Shown one piece after another: positions 43,005 through 52,134 of a stretch of DNA of 64,000 bases. The notes beneath the pieces were generated by a model. The model worked only from the letters and a program-made list of their open reading frames with translations, had not been told where the DNA came from and did no database searches. Position 1 is the first letter of the stretch. Each line of letters opens with the position of its first letter. This stretch comes from Proteocatella sp041738345. GTDB taxonomy: Bacteria; Bacillota; Clostridia; Peptostreptococcales; Filifactoraceae. The stretch spans positions 49,901 through 113,900 of the forward strand of contig JBGSPX010000028.1 in assembly GCA_041738345.1 (NCBI GenBank), in the 5' to 3' direction. Both the position numbers and the translations under genes were made by a program.

Positions 43005-45257
43005 ATGAAAAAATTTAAATTTATAGGAAATGATATTGTAATAAAAACAGAAAGAGTTCTTTATAATGATATAAGACTTAAATATGATAAAATATCAGAG
43101 CAAGCAAAAGAAAGATTTGAATCAGTTTATATCAATGAAAATAGAAGTTTAGATGATGTTATTGATAAAGTAAATTATCAATGGGGGGCAATCTTTTCCG
43201 AAGAAATAGAAAAGGTTATAAATAGCCTTATAAAAGATGGATTTTACAACATTAATTCAGAAAAATTTGTTGAACAATACTGTGGATCTTCATTAAAAGC
43301 TTGGGACAATGCTTATAAACAAATAGAAGAAAAGTATTTATCTATTATGTTAAATCAAGAGCAACAGGAAGAATACAGAAGACAACGAAAAGAATACAGA
43401 GGAAAGTGGCAAGGTGGAGGATTTGGGTTAGAGGGAGCAATGAAAGGAGCTATGCAAGCCGGAGCTCTTAATATGACATCAGGGTTAATACATTCAGTTG
43501 CGAATCAATTTGGAAATTTACATTCAAATTACCAAGCTAACAAGTATAAACAGGGGGTATTTGATAATCCAGACACACTAGAAGTTTTGAGTTTTGGATT
43601 AGAAAATTCGATATATGCCATAGGATTTGCGTACATGGATTTTTTAGAGAAAAATTCAAATATTGAGTTTGATAGAGTTTATAAAGAAAATCGTGAAGAA
43701 TCATTAACTATTCTTTCTAATATTAAAAAGGTAAACATTAGTAGTAGTGAAAAATTAAGAATAATTAAAGAGTTAATAGAATTAAATCCTTACGAAATCT
43801 CAATTTTTGAATATGCTATTGATAATTTTGGAGACTCTGAAAAATTCATATTTAAAATAGGAAATTATTTTGGTCATGACTTAAATGAATATAAAAATAA
43901 AAAGCTAAATGATATTCTGAAATCACTACCAATTAAAAATGAAGAGCAGTGCGAAGAAGCAAGAGATCGAATTAAACTAGAAGCTGAAAGGTTAGGTTTT
44001 ACTCATAAAAACATTGAGGCAATTGGGGTAATAGAAGATAAACTTTTAAAATTAGATATAGCAGCTAGAACTGTAAATAGTATACTATTTGAAACAAGAG
44101 AAGAAGCAAATTTAGCAAGGCAAGAAAAAGAAAAAATAGAAAAAATAATGACTGAAATTAAATTGATAAATAAAAATGCAAATAAAAATATAGAAGATAA
44201 AATGTTATTTATTGAGAATATGGAAGAAGCTGAAAAAAATATATTAAGTATGAAAAATCAAATACTATTATTAAATTGTAAAACGCAAATAGTAAATAAG
44301 TATATAGATGAAGTAAATGAAATTTTAAGTAAGATAGATATAAATAGTAGAACATTAAATGAAACTCTTTATGACTCAAGAGACGATGTGAAACTAATAA
44401 TAGTAGAGCAAAGATATTTGGATAGTGTCATGGATAAGGTTAATTATGAAGACGAAGAGAATTTAAAATTAGCTGTAAATAACATAGAAAAATATGAATT
44501 CAAAAAAATCAATGTTAATGAACAATTAGAAAAATTAAAAACTAAATTGAACGAAATCGATATTGAGTTGAGAACTGTAGATGGAGTTCTACTTGAAACA
44601 AGAAGAGAAGCTTATGTTGCTAGAATCGAAAAGTCCACAATAGAAAAATTTGAAGCTGAAACCGATCAAACTGATGAAAAAAGTGTAAAAAAATTATTAT
44701 CAAAAATAGAGTCAAGTAATTTCAAAACAGTTATAGCAGAAAATAAAATTCAAGAACTAAAAACGAAATTAGAAACCATGGACAGAGAAGCTAAAACCGT
44801 AGATGGAATATTATTTGAAACAAGAGAAGATGCTACTATAGCCAAATTGGAGAAAGATGATATAATAAAATCTATACAGCATCTTAACCTTAAAAGTGAA
44901 GAAGGACTGATTGATGCAAAAAAAATAATAAGTCATAAAGTATATAAGACAAAAATAGGGTCTGAATTTATAAAAGAAATAGAAGCAGAGATTCAAAGTA
45001 TTTATACATCAATAGTTAAAAAAGCAAGTGAATATGATGACGTAAAAAGTACAATTGTACTAGGAATCGTAGGAACTATAGTAATTCCTATTATATATCT
45101 ACTATTCTTTTTATATTCGGGATTTATTATTCAAATCATAATAGCATTTCTTTTTATATTTTCGGTTGGATGTGTGTTTGGAGGGTTAAAAGAAATGGTT
45201 GAAATTAAAAAGGCTATAGCTAAAGTCAAGAAGCTTAGAAGCGAAGGTAAGATATAA
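43005..45257 (+). CDS. coiled-coil membrane protein with four RTVDG-type repeats
   Basis: A 750-residue protein, last gene of the first cassette. The N-terminal third holds a glycine-rich amphipathic stretch (FGLEGAMKGAMQAGALNM). Four repeats follow with the signature R-T-V-x-x-I-L-F-E-T-R-E-E-A: near residues 352 (RTVNSILFETREEA), 447 (RTLNETLYDSRDDV), 523 (RTVDGVLLETRREA) and 595 (KTVDGILFETREDA), spaced about 70-95 residues in Lys/Glu-rich helix. Two transmembrane helices lie near the end (about 684-730). The repeat occurs in uncharacterised Firmicutes proteins as far as I recall. A cargo or defence role is possible, unproven. Confidence 0.65.
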   Translation: MKKFKFIGNDIVIKTERVLYNDIRLKYDKISEQAKERFESVYINENRSLDDVIDKVNYQWGAIFSEEIEKVINSLIKDGFYNINSEKFVEQYCGSSLKAWDNAYKQIEEKYLSIMLNQEQQEEYRRQRKEYRGKWQGGGFGLEGAMKGAMQAGALNMTSGLIHSVANQFGNLHSNYQANKYKQGVFDNPDTLEVLSFGLENSIYAIGFAYMDFLEKNSNIEFDRVYKENREESLTILSNIKKVNISSSEKLRIIKELIELNPYEISIFEYAIDNFGDSEKFIFKIGNYFGHDLNEYKNKKLNDILKSLPIKNEEQCEEARDRIKLEAERLGFTHKNIEAIGVIEDKLLKLDIAARTVNSILFETREEANLARQEKEKIEKIMTEIKLINKNANKNIEDKMLFIENMEEAEKNILSMKNQILLLNCKTQIVNKYIDEVNEILSKIDINSRTLNETLYDSRDDVKLIIVEQRYLDSVMDKVNYEDEENLKLAVNNIEKYEFKKINVNEQLEKLKTKLNEIDIELRTVDGVLLETRREAYVARIEKSTIEKFEAETDQTDEKSVKKLLSKIESSNFKTVIAENKIQELKTKLETMDREAKTVDGILFETREDATIAKLEKDDIIKSIQHLNLKSEEGLIDAKKIISHKVYKTKIGSEFIKEIEAEIQSIYTSIVKKASEYDDVKSTIVLGIVGTIVIPIIYLLFFLYSGFIIQIIIAFLFIFSVGCVFGGLKEMVEIKKAIAKVKKLRSEGKI

Positions 45258-45277
45258 ACTTAAATAGTATGTAAAGT

Positions 45278-45305
45278 GGAGTGATTAATAAACCTCCACT
45301 TTTTA
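45278..45305 (+). terminator. terminator at the right end of the first cassette
   Basis: AGTGGAG pairs with CTCCACT around a 12-base loop, followed by five T, just before the attachment repeat. The CTCCACTTTTTATGTTGAGG part recurs at the right end of the second segment. Confidence 0.7.
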
Positions 45306-45311
45306 TGTTGA

Positions 45312-45332
45312 GGAGAACCCTACCATAAATAA
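45312..45332 (+). repeat. second attachment repeat (right end of cassette 1)
   Basis: Exact copy of the last 21 bases of rlmH. Preceded by TCCACTTTTTATGTTGA, which also precedes the third copy, so this is the element-side right terminus. Confidence 0.88.
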
Positions 45333-45675
45333 ATATTATTATAATGTTTGTATAATAACTTTCATAGGACTATCAATGTTGCTTTTTGATGAAATTAAGC
45401 AAATGTTCATTGGTAACTTTGCAAATGTGCTCATAGAAGAATTTGAGAAATTGATTCAATAAAAAGGCAAAGATTATGTTATGAGATTATGCGTAAAAAA
45501 GTAATCAGAAATATCTATTGCGGGGAAGTATTTTGTTTCCTTTGCTAGTAATACAGTGGGATAAGGGTAAATAAATTGGAAGGTTTATCTATTTGAAAGT
45601 TGTCAGATATAAATAAGCGAATTAAGTGATGGAGCGTATTGATGATGTTGATATTTATTTTTATGAGGTGATGAG
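45333..45675 (+). other. non-coding left end of the second segment
   Basis: No convincing gene. A short frame ending ...SMLLFDEIKQMFIGNFANVLIEEF (stop near 45462) could be the C-terminus of a lost gene. Ribosome site GAGGTGATGAG leads the next gene. Confidence 0.4.
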
Positions 45676-48003
45676 ATGGAAAGGAAAGAGTTAATTGAAT
45701 TATTAAATAGTGAAAGTTATGATGAACTCGAAGATATTATCATAAACGATAGGGGAATTGACCCATTCCTTGAGTTTATAGATGCATATATGCATGAAAT
45801 AGAGAATTACAAAGGGTATTCTCCAATTAAAGCAAGAAAAATATATGAAGACTGTATAAACAGAGTTGATTCGATTTTTCAATCATACTATTATTATGCA
45901 TTACATTTATTAGCGAACAATAATCCAGCTGATGAAGAGAAAGCAATCGAAACACTAAAAAAAGGCTTTAGTAAAAATCCGAATAATGAAACAATCTTGT
46001 ATCTATTACTTAAATCTATTGGGAATGAAGAAATAAGTGACTTTGTATTAGCAGATTTAGATATTAATAAATTGGATACTACGGATACTATCTTGTCATA
46101 TTTAGTTTATTATTGTTTTGAGAAGAAAGAGAAAAAAATTATTGACTGGTTACTTAAGTTGGATGTTTTAAGGAGCTACATTAATAATGACAAATATGAA
46201 ACAGCATTGTTGATTGGTTATTTATTCTATATAAATGAAGATGAGTTAACAGCAAGAGAATACTTTTCGCATGTAGTTTCTTATGCGAATGGTTTTGTAA
46301 AAGATTATGCACAACTTGGCATTGTTCTTACTTCGGATGGTGAGGATTTAGAACGAGCAATTAAAAACCTTCCAATGACTTATACCTTTGACCCAATTGT
46401 TTATCATATAGCAAAGGAAACGCATTATGTTTTATTTGAAGAATATTTAAAGAAGCTATTTGATGTTGTTTTAAGTAAAGAAACGGTTAAAAGAAACTCG
46501 AAATTGGTTGCAAAAATAAGAGGGATAAGAGGTTATTTTAAATTTTACAGTGATTCAAGTGGTGGGCTTTCTGACCTTAAGTGTGCGATAAAGCAATTTA
46601 AGAATAAAAATTATTTTTACGCATTAAATATGATATACTTCTATAAAGAAAAATATAAGGAAGCTTTTAAGTATGGCATTGAGTATCTCTATATTGCTTC
46701 ACCAGAAGAAAGAGCTGAAGGTTTTTGTAGTTTTGTAATTCCTGATAATATGAACGAAATTTTAGATTTGATAAATCTAGTAAAATCTAGTGAATACAAG
46801 TTTCATAATTCGAAAAAAGAGTTTTTTAAATTTGTAGTTTCACCTTTAATAGAGGGATTGTATAAACTGAAGGAGTATAACTTAGTATGTGAAATAGTAG
46901 AGAGATATGATTTCGAGCATATAGTGAAAGCAGTTGGATTTGAAGTGGCATACTCATATCGGGAGTGTGGTGATAATGAATTATCTAAGAAGTATTATGA
47001 GTATTTAGAAAATGATAAAGAGTTGGTATCCGTAGCATCGTTACATAATCTTGCTAATATTTACAGTGATGAGAGAGATTATGAAAATGCAGTAAAATTA
47101 CGCCAAAAAGCTTTTGAAAAATCTCGTGGAGAAAAAAGATATAGTGAATCACTTTATAAAGAGATAGAACGGCAATCAAACTATATGAATATGATGAAGG
47201 AAGAGTTAGAAGCCGTGAATAGTCTTAGGGATGAAAGTGGTTGGGTTTTAAGGGTGCTAAATAACTTTTATGAGAACGCTGAAAATGGTTTTATAGAATG
47301 TCCATACAGATTATTACCAAAGTTTCTTCATCTCAATAAGATAAAGGCAGATGAAATGATACAGTATTTCATTGAAAAAAAATATGTTAGAAAAACTAGT
47401 AATAATGAGCATGGTATTGACACACAATCAACGGTCTATAAAGTCAATATTGAAGTTAATAATGCTTTGAAAGAGATAACTAATTGTGAGATTATTTTTA
47501 ATGAGCTATCTATGTTTTTGAATGATTTTACACCGAATAAATTGAAGGAGTTTGGATATGATGAAAATCTTTTGAGTAAAGTTCAAATAATTAGTGATAC
47601 AAATATTCAAGATATGATTATTCGAGATTTACGTGAAAATATAATTGCATTAATAACAAAATCATTTAAATCATCATTAGTGATTTCAGGAAGCATTGTA
47701 GAAGCATTAATGATGCATAAGTTGAAAGAAAATAATATAGAGCAACATAAGTTTGAATTCTCAGGTGGAAAAGATAAGACAATTAAAGTGGAAAATATGA
47801 CTTTGTCGCAATTAGTATTAGTAGCTGAAAATTATAAAGTTTTCACTCATGAAGCGTTAAAGCATTCAGATGCAATCAGAGGATATAGAAATTTAATTCA
47901 TCCAGGTGTTGAAGTAAGAAAAAGTGCTGATACAACAATTGTCACAGAAGACAATGCATTATTGGCGTGGATGGTGACTAAAAAGGTTATATCAGAAATG
48001 TAA
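45676..48003 (+). CDS. TPR-like protein with C-terminal HEPN-type RNase motif
   Basis: A 775-residue protein. The first 500 residues are helical repeats of TPR type (KAIETLKKGFSKNPNNETILYLLLKS; SLHNLANIYSDERDYENAVKLRQKAFEKS). A winged-helix-like piece follows (about 540-600: LLPKFLHLNKIKADEMIQYFIEKKYVRKT). The C-terminal 130 residues end with RGYRNLIHPG, giving the Rx(4-6)H motif of HEPN RNases (about residues 735-742), after a VEALMMHKLKENN helix. HEPN effectors often cause abortive infection. Single-gene defence candidate. Confidence 0.65.
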   Translation: MERKELIELLNSESYDELEDIIINDRGIDPFLEFIDAYMHEIENYKGYSPIKARKIYEDCINRVDSIFQSYYYYALHLLANNNPADEEKAIETLKKGFSKNPNNETILYLLLKSIGNEEISDFVLADLDINKLDTTDTILSYLVYYCFEKKEKKIIDWLLKLDVLRSYINNDKYETALLIGYLFYINEDELTAREYFSHVVSYANGFVKDYAQLGIVLTSDGEDLERAIKNLPMTYTFDPIVYHIAKETHYVLFEEYLKKLFDVVLSKETVKRNSKLVAKIRGIRGYFKFYSDSSGGLSDLKCAIKQFKNKNYFYALNMIYFYKEKYKEAFKYGIEYLYIASPEERAEGFCSFVIPDNMNEILDLINLVKSSEYKFHNSKKEFFKFVVSPLIEGLYKLKEYNLVCEIVERYDFEHIVKAVGFEVAYSYRECGDNELSKKYYEYLENDKELVSVASLHNLANIYSDERDYENAVKLRQKAFEKSRGEKRYSESLYKEIERQSNYMNMMKEELEAVNSLRDESGWVLRVLNNFYENAENGFIECPYRLLPKFLHLNKIKADEMIQYFIEKKYVRKTSNNEHGIDTQSTVYKVNIEVNNALKEITNCEIIFNELSMFLNDFTPNKLKEFGYDENLLSKVQIISDTNIQDMIIRDLRENIIALITKSFKSSLVISGSIVEALMMHKLKENNIEQHKFEFSGGKDKTIKVENMTLSQLVLVAENYKVFTHEALKHSDAIRGYRNLIHPGVEVRKSADTTIVTEDNALLAWMVTKKVISEM

Positions 48004-48267
48004 TAGTGGATTATGTATGAAGAAAGAGCGTATTAATAGGTGATTACATGTTGTATTTAGGAAATGAATAAATCTTATTGAAAAACTATCCATATAGGAC
48101 ATGGTTAATTCCTTAGATGGAGTGTAAGATATTTTGTATATCTATTTTTTAAAATGAATAATCCAGTTATACTTGTGGGTTTAGAAGTCTTTTAGCTATA
48201 TGTAGAAAAAAGAAAACCTTCAATGTAAAATAGAATTAGGTTTGCTTACCGTTTCAGAATAATACAA
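48004..48267 (+). other. non-coding stretch between defence genes
   Basis: No gene seen. AT-rich with stops in all frames; probably decayed insertion DNA next to the IS200 relic. Confidence 0.4.
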
Positions 48268-48381
48268 TGGAGAGATTCAAATGCTTCAGCACATAGCAAA
48301 TGGAATTGTAAATATCATATAGTTTTCGAACCCAAATATAGACAACAAATAATTTATGGAAAAATAAAGTCTGACATATAA
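48268..48381 (+). pseudogene. tnpA: relic of IS200/IS605 TnpA transposase
   Basis: One frame reads AHSKWNCKYHIVF then EPKYRQQIIYGKIKSDI-stop. This is the N-terminal core of IS200-type TnpA (usual form: HTKWNCKYHIVFAPKYRRQ, then YGK). No start codon in frame and the rest of the gene is absent. The HIV motif of the HUH nuclease is visible as YHIVF. Confidence 0.75.
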
Positions 48382-48523
48382 GAATATATTTAATGAATAC
48401 AGACATTATTTTTATGATTGATAATAAAATAAACATTGTTTAATAAATATCAATCCGGGCTTATATAAATGATCTAAAGTAAAATATATTTAGTAACAGA
48501 TAGTCTAAAAATATTGTAATAAA

Positions 48524-48560
48524 ATCAAAAAATCAATACAAATTGTATTGATTTTTTGAT
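48524..48560. promoter_or_regulatory. 37-base perfect palindrome upstream of the ATPase-TOPRIM operon
   Basis: Two 18-base arms (48524-48541 and 48543-48560) around a single A. A partial copy of one arm (GCATTGATTTTTTAG) follows at 48563-48577 and overlaps the -35 box. Likely an operator for tight control, or a hairpin terminating upstream transcription. Confidence 0.65.
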
Positions 48561-48565
48561 TTGCA

Positions 48566-48594
48566 TTGATTTTTTAGACGACTATTAGTATAAT
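48566..48594 (+). promoter_or_regulatory. sigma-A promoter of the ATPase-TOPRIM operon
   Basis: TTGATT (48566-48571) and TATAAT (48589-48594) are 17 bases apart. The -35 lies inside the partial repeat of the palindrome, so a bound repressor would block it. Confidence 0.65.
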
Positions 48595-48617
48595 ATAAAT
48601 ATACTAGGAGGTGCTAT

Positions 48618-50033
48618 ATGGATATTTCAAATGTTAGAATTCATAATATAACTTTGCATGATTTTAAAAATATAGAATATGGTTCAATTGATTTTGCATG
48701 TGCTAAAAATAATGGAAAAAATATCGTTGATATAATGGGGTTATATGGACAAAATGGTTCAGGAAAAACAGCACTTATTGATGCTCTATCTATTTTGAAA
48801 ACGATTTTATCAGGTAGAAGCATTTCTGATGATTGTGTAAATTACATTATGAGTGGAAAAAATCATGCGACTATAGAGTTTACTTTTGGTGTATATAACA
48901 AAGAGGGAACTTTTAGTGTTAAATATAGATTTGATTTAATGAAAGAGAAGATGGAAAGTGAATCAAACATTGAAGATACAATATCAAATAATAAGTATCA
49001 TGCAGTGATTCGAAATGAAGTTTTAAGTATGTCAGGTGATGTAGATGGAAAGCGATTTAAAATGCAACAGCTTATAAACACTACATCTGAGGTTTCACCT
49101 TTCATACCAAATACAAAATACAGTGAAATTATAGGTTCAGATAGAGACTTAAAAAATAAATTAATGGTTAATAAGCAGTTAGCTAATGAAAGGTCGCAAT
49201 CATTTATTTTTGTAAAAGAAACATTGCTTGCAATAAGAGCTAATTGTAAAGTAAAAGAATATTTAACTGTTATCAATGCTTTAGTAGAATACGGAAATTT
49301 CTATCTATATATTGTAGATACAAAGAGTGCAGGATTAATTAATTTAAATGCAGCGCTTCCATTCTTTTTTAGATTTGATAATGAAAAAACAGTATCAACA
49401 GGAAGTATTGCAATAAAACTTGAAGGATCTTCAATTGTTCCAGTTAAGGTGTGTAATATTATTCAAAAAGCAATAGCTAATATGAATACAGTACTCGAAC
49501 AACTTGTGCCAGGGCTTAATGTAAGACTTGAAAATCTTGGAACGGTTTTACTTCCAGATAATAATGAAGGTTGTTCGGTGGAGCTTGTATCAATTAGAAA
49601 TGGTACTGTTTTACCACTTAGATATGAATCGGAAGGAATTAAGAAAATTATTTCGATTCTACAGCTGTTAATTTCTATGTATAATAACCAAGGAGTTACA
49701 GTTGCTATTGATGAGTTGGATGCAGGTGTATTTGAATATTTATTAGGAGAATTACTAAAAATTATTTCTGAATCAGGAAAAGGACAATTGATTTTTACAT
49801 CTCATAATTTACGTCCACTTGAAACTATAGATAAGAAGTTCATTTTCTTTACCACAAATAATACATCAAACAGATATATTCAACTTGAAAATGTTCAGAC
49901 TAATAATAATCTTAGATATTTATATTATCGTGGAATTTCCTTAGGTGGTCAAAAAGAAGATTTATACGATCTTACAAATAATTATGAAATTGCATTGTCT
50001 TTTAAAGAGGCAGGTGAGTTTGATGCCTTCTAA
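48618..50033 (+). CDS. AAA15-type ATPase of a two-gene defence pair
   Basis: A 471-residue OLD/RecF-like ATPase. Walker A is GQNGSGKT (44-51), Walker B is VAIDELDAGVFEYL (about 363-376), followed by the H-loop FTSHNLRPLET. Its stop overlaps the start of a TOPRIM protein gene by 11 bases. ATPase plus TOPRIM partner is the plan of PARIS (AriA/AriB), AbiL and related systems. A 114-base internal part of this gene is duplicated at 55137-55250. Ribosome site AGGAGGTGCT. Confidence 0.75.
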   Translation: MDISNVRIHNITLHDFKNIEYGSIDFACAKNNGKNIVDIMGLYGQNGSGKTALIDALSILKTILSGRSISDDCVNYIMSGKNHATIEFTFGVYNKEGTFSVKYRFDLMKEKMESESNIEDTISNNKYHAVIRNEVLSMSGDVDGKRFKMQQLINTTSEVSPFIPNTKYSEIIGSDRDLKNKLMVNKQLANERSQSFIFVKETLLAIRANCKVKEYLTVINALVEYGNFYLYIVDTKSAGLINLNAALPFFFRFDNEKTVSTGSIAIKLEGSSIVPVKVCNIIQKAIANMNTVLEQLVPGLNVRLENLGTVLLPDNNEGCSVELVSIRNGTVLPLRYESEGIKKIISILQLLISMYNNQGVTVAIDELDAGVFEYLLGELLKIISESGKGQLIFTSHNLRPLETIDKKFIFFTTNNTSNRYIQLENVQTNNNLRYLYYRGISLGGQKEDLYDLTNNYEIALSFKEAGEFDAF

Positions 50034-50727
50034 AAGAAAAATTGTATTTGTTATAGTTGAAGGGATATCAGATCAGACTGCACTTGCAGCAATAATGAGT
50101 AAATTGATTAAAACAGAAAGTGTAATAGTTGAGTTTACAAGAGGGGATATAACTACAGAAAATGGGGTATCTCCATCTAACATTATTGCAAAAATTGGAA
50201 ACTTTATAAGAGAATATAGTAAGAAATACTCATACAAAGCTTCAGATTTTTTAGAGGTTATTCATATTATTGATACGGATGGAGCTTTTATAGGAGATGA
50301 TAAAGTAGTTGAAGATGATTATTCAGAACCATTTTATGATAGCGATTTAATAAAAACAGCTAACTGTAAAAATATTCAGGATAGAAATCAGCGGAAAGTA
50401 GCTAATATTAAAAGACTACTGACTTTACCTAAAGTGTGGGGAAGTATACCTTATAGTATATATTTCTTTTCTTGCAATTTAGAGCATGTACTTCATGGGG
50501 ATGCAAATGTTAAATGGGAAGAAAAGGATAAATTAGCTTCAAAATTTGCACTTAAATATCGTAAAAATCCAGAAGGTTTTTTGTTGTTTATTAAAGATGA
50601 TGAGTTTGCAATTAAAAAATCATATTTAGATTCATGGAAATATATAGAAGAGGGAGAAAACTCACTGAAAAGATATACTAATGTGAATTTGATTTTTTCA
50701 GATCAAGCTAAAAATATTAAAAGATAG
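50023..50727 (+). CDS. TOPRIM-domain nuclease partner (RloB/AbiLii/AriB-like)
   Basis: A 234-residue protein from ATG 50023 (an upstream start at 49945 would lie deep in the ATPase gene). TOPRIM features: FVIVEGISDQTAL with Glu13, and EVIHIIDTDGAF with the DxD pair Asp84 and Asp86. C-terminal half is charged with FFSCNLEHVLHGD. Probable effector nuclease released or activated by the ATPase on phage sensing. Exact subfamily cannot be decided without a search. Confidence 0.7.
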   Translation: MPSKRKIVFVIVEGISDQTALAAIMSKLIKTESVIVEFTRGDITTENGVSPSNIIAKIGNFIREYSKKYSYKASDFLEVIHIIDTDGAFIGDDKVVEDDYSEPFYDSDLIKTANCKNIQDRNQRKVANIKRLLTLPKVWGSIPYSIYFFSCNLEHVLHGDANVKWEEKDKLASKFALKYRKNPEGFLLFIKDDEFAIKKSYLDSWKYIEEGENSLKRYTNVNLIFSDQAKNIKR

Positions 50728-50746
50728 TCTATAAGAATTAATTTAA

Positions 50747-50778
50747 CCCCCCGTCCAATAAAACGGATGGGGGTTTTA
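50747..50778 (+). terminator. terminator of the ATPase-TOPRIM operon
   Basis: CCCCCCGTCC pairs with GGATGGGGG (one mismatch) then TTTT. The stretch from here through GTGCGTAAAAATATATTGAAA is nearly the same as after the recombinase terminator at 42731. Confidence 0.8.
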
Positions 50779-50888
50779 GTGCGTAAAAATATATTGAAAA
50801 TTGTGATATAAATCATGATATAATATTCACGTAATAATTTGAAAATATATGCAAGGAATTAAATTAAATCAAATTAAGGGGGATTTTC

Positions 50889-52133
50889 ATGGGTGATAGT
50901 TATATAAAAAGTCTACATGTAAAAGGATTTAGATGTTTCAAGGAATTAGATGTGGATTTTAATGAAAAATTTAATTTTATAGTAGGTAAAAATGGATGTG
51001 GAAAAACATCATTATTAAGAGCTATAGTATTATCTTATTCATCAATTAGAATGGATGATTCAAGGTATGAAGAAAGTTTTGAAGCGTGGATAGATATATT
51101 AAAAGATGATAAAGTAAATAGAATTGGGATAGTTCCATATGAAAAAATTATGATGAAAAATCTATATAGAAATCTACCAAAGACAGGATTTAAAAATCCA
51201 CCGAATGGTGGAGCTGATAAGGTATACCATTCAAACGAAATAGGGAGACTTGATTTTTGTCCAATGGTTCTAGGTGCATTTAGAAGAATCGAATATAAAA
51301 AAATTGAAGGAATGAAAGTTGAGCTAAATCATATTGATTCAAGAAATGAGTATATATATCAAGCAATAGACAATTTAAATGGAGGTATTTTACCTAATGT
51401 TAAGCAATGGCTAATTAATAGATATTTTCAGATTGAAAAGGATTGGGCAATTATAGAAAAACAAAACTGGGAGTGGTTAATTTCTAATTTGGATAAATTA
51501 GGTCCAAATAACATGGATTTTGAATTTATTTCAATAGAAAGAGATTTAGAACCTAAATTTAAAATTGATAATCAAATTTGTTATTTAGAAGAGTTATCAT
51601 CTGGATTTCAATCTATATTATCAATTGTTTTAAGTATTTTTGAATGGATAGAAAGAACTAACACTGAAAATGGAATGCTAGTAAGAACGGCTAAAGGAAC
51701 AGTGATTATTGATGAACTAGACGTGCATTTACACCCAGAATGGCAATTAACTTTAAAAAAATCTTTGCAAACTATATTCCCTAATATACAGTTTATAGTT
51801 ACAACTCATTCACCACATATGATAGCTACAGCTGATTATGGAGAGATAATAGTTTTAGATGAAACTGAAGATAATATCATAAAATTAGAACCAAATAATA
51901 AAATTTATAGTGGATGGAGTACAGATCAAATATTAGAGGAGTTAATGGGCGTTGAAAGTTTATCTGATAAATCATACGAAAAATTAATTAATGAAGGAGT
52001 CAAGAATATTGAATCTAAAGATATTGAAGCATTAAAATTAACAATGGATAAACTTGAAAAAGTTGCACATCCATCAGATACAATAGTTTCAGTATTCAAA
52101 ATAAAATTAGCAGAATTACAATTGGAGGGTTAA
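50889..52133 (+). CDS. ptuA: PtuA-like ATPase of a Septu-type system
   Basis: A 414-residue ABC/RecF-like ATPase. Walker A is VGKNGCGKTS (32-41), signature ELSSGFQSILSI, Walker B GTVIIDELDVHLHPEWQ, and H-loop TTHSPHMIA. The next gene, one base further on, encodes an HNH nuclease. ATPase-HNH pairs are the definition of Septu (PtuA/PtuB), which cuts or degrades nucleic acid on phage infection. Related ATPase-HNH pairs also accompany some retrons, but no reverse transcriptase is seen here. Ribosome site AAGGGGGATTTTC. Confidence 0.82.
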   Translation: MGDSYIKSLHVKGFRCFKELDVDFNEKFNFIVGKNGCGKTSLLRAIVLSYSSIRMDDSRYEESFEAWIDILKDDKVNRIGIVPYEKIMMKNLYRNLPKTGFKNPPNGGADKVYHSNEIGRLDFCPMVLGAFRRIEYKKIEGMKVELNHIDSRNEYIYQAIDNLNGGILPNVKQWLINRYFQIEKDWAIIEKQNWEWLISNLDKLGPNNMDFEFISIERDLEPKFKIDNQICYLEELSSGFQSILSIVLSIFEWIERTNTENGMLVRTAKGTVIIDELDVHLHPEWQLTLKKSLQTIFPNIQFIVTTHSPHMIATADYGEIIVLDETEDNIIKLEPNNKIYSGWSTDQILEELMGVESLSDKSYEKLINEGVKNIESKDIEALKLTMDKLEKVAHPSDTIVSVFKIKLAELQLEG

Positions 52134-52134
52134 T

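Larger units (their letters stand above)
25286..45332 (+). mobile_element. SCC-like cassette inserted in rlmH
   Basis: A 20-kb segment bounded by exact 21-base direct repeats, the left one being the 3' end of rlmH. Inside are two adjacent large serine recombinases (39625-42796), an MCM-like helicase, a DUF960 protein and a RadC-type protein, all gene types found in staphylococcal cassette chromosomes. Cargo includes an ABC-three-component defence operon at the left end and an unusual repeat-containing membrane protein at the right end. No antibiotic resistance gene is seen. Boundaries rest on the repeats; excision has not been shown. Confidence 0.85.

Noticed and set aside
45288..45299. terminal inverted repeat between cassette ends (GGAGGTTT near 25308 and its complement near 45290)
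   Set aside because: Only about eight bases match, and the right copy belongs to a terminator hairpin. Too weak to call.
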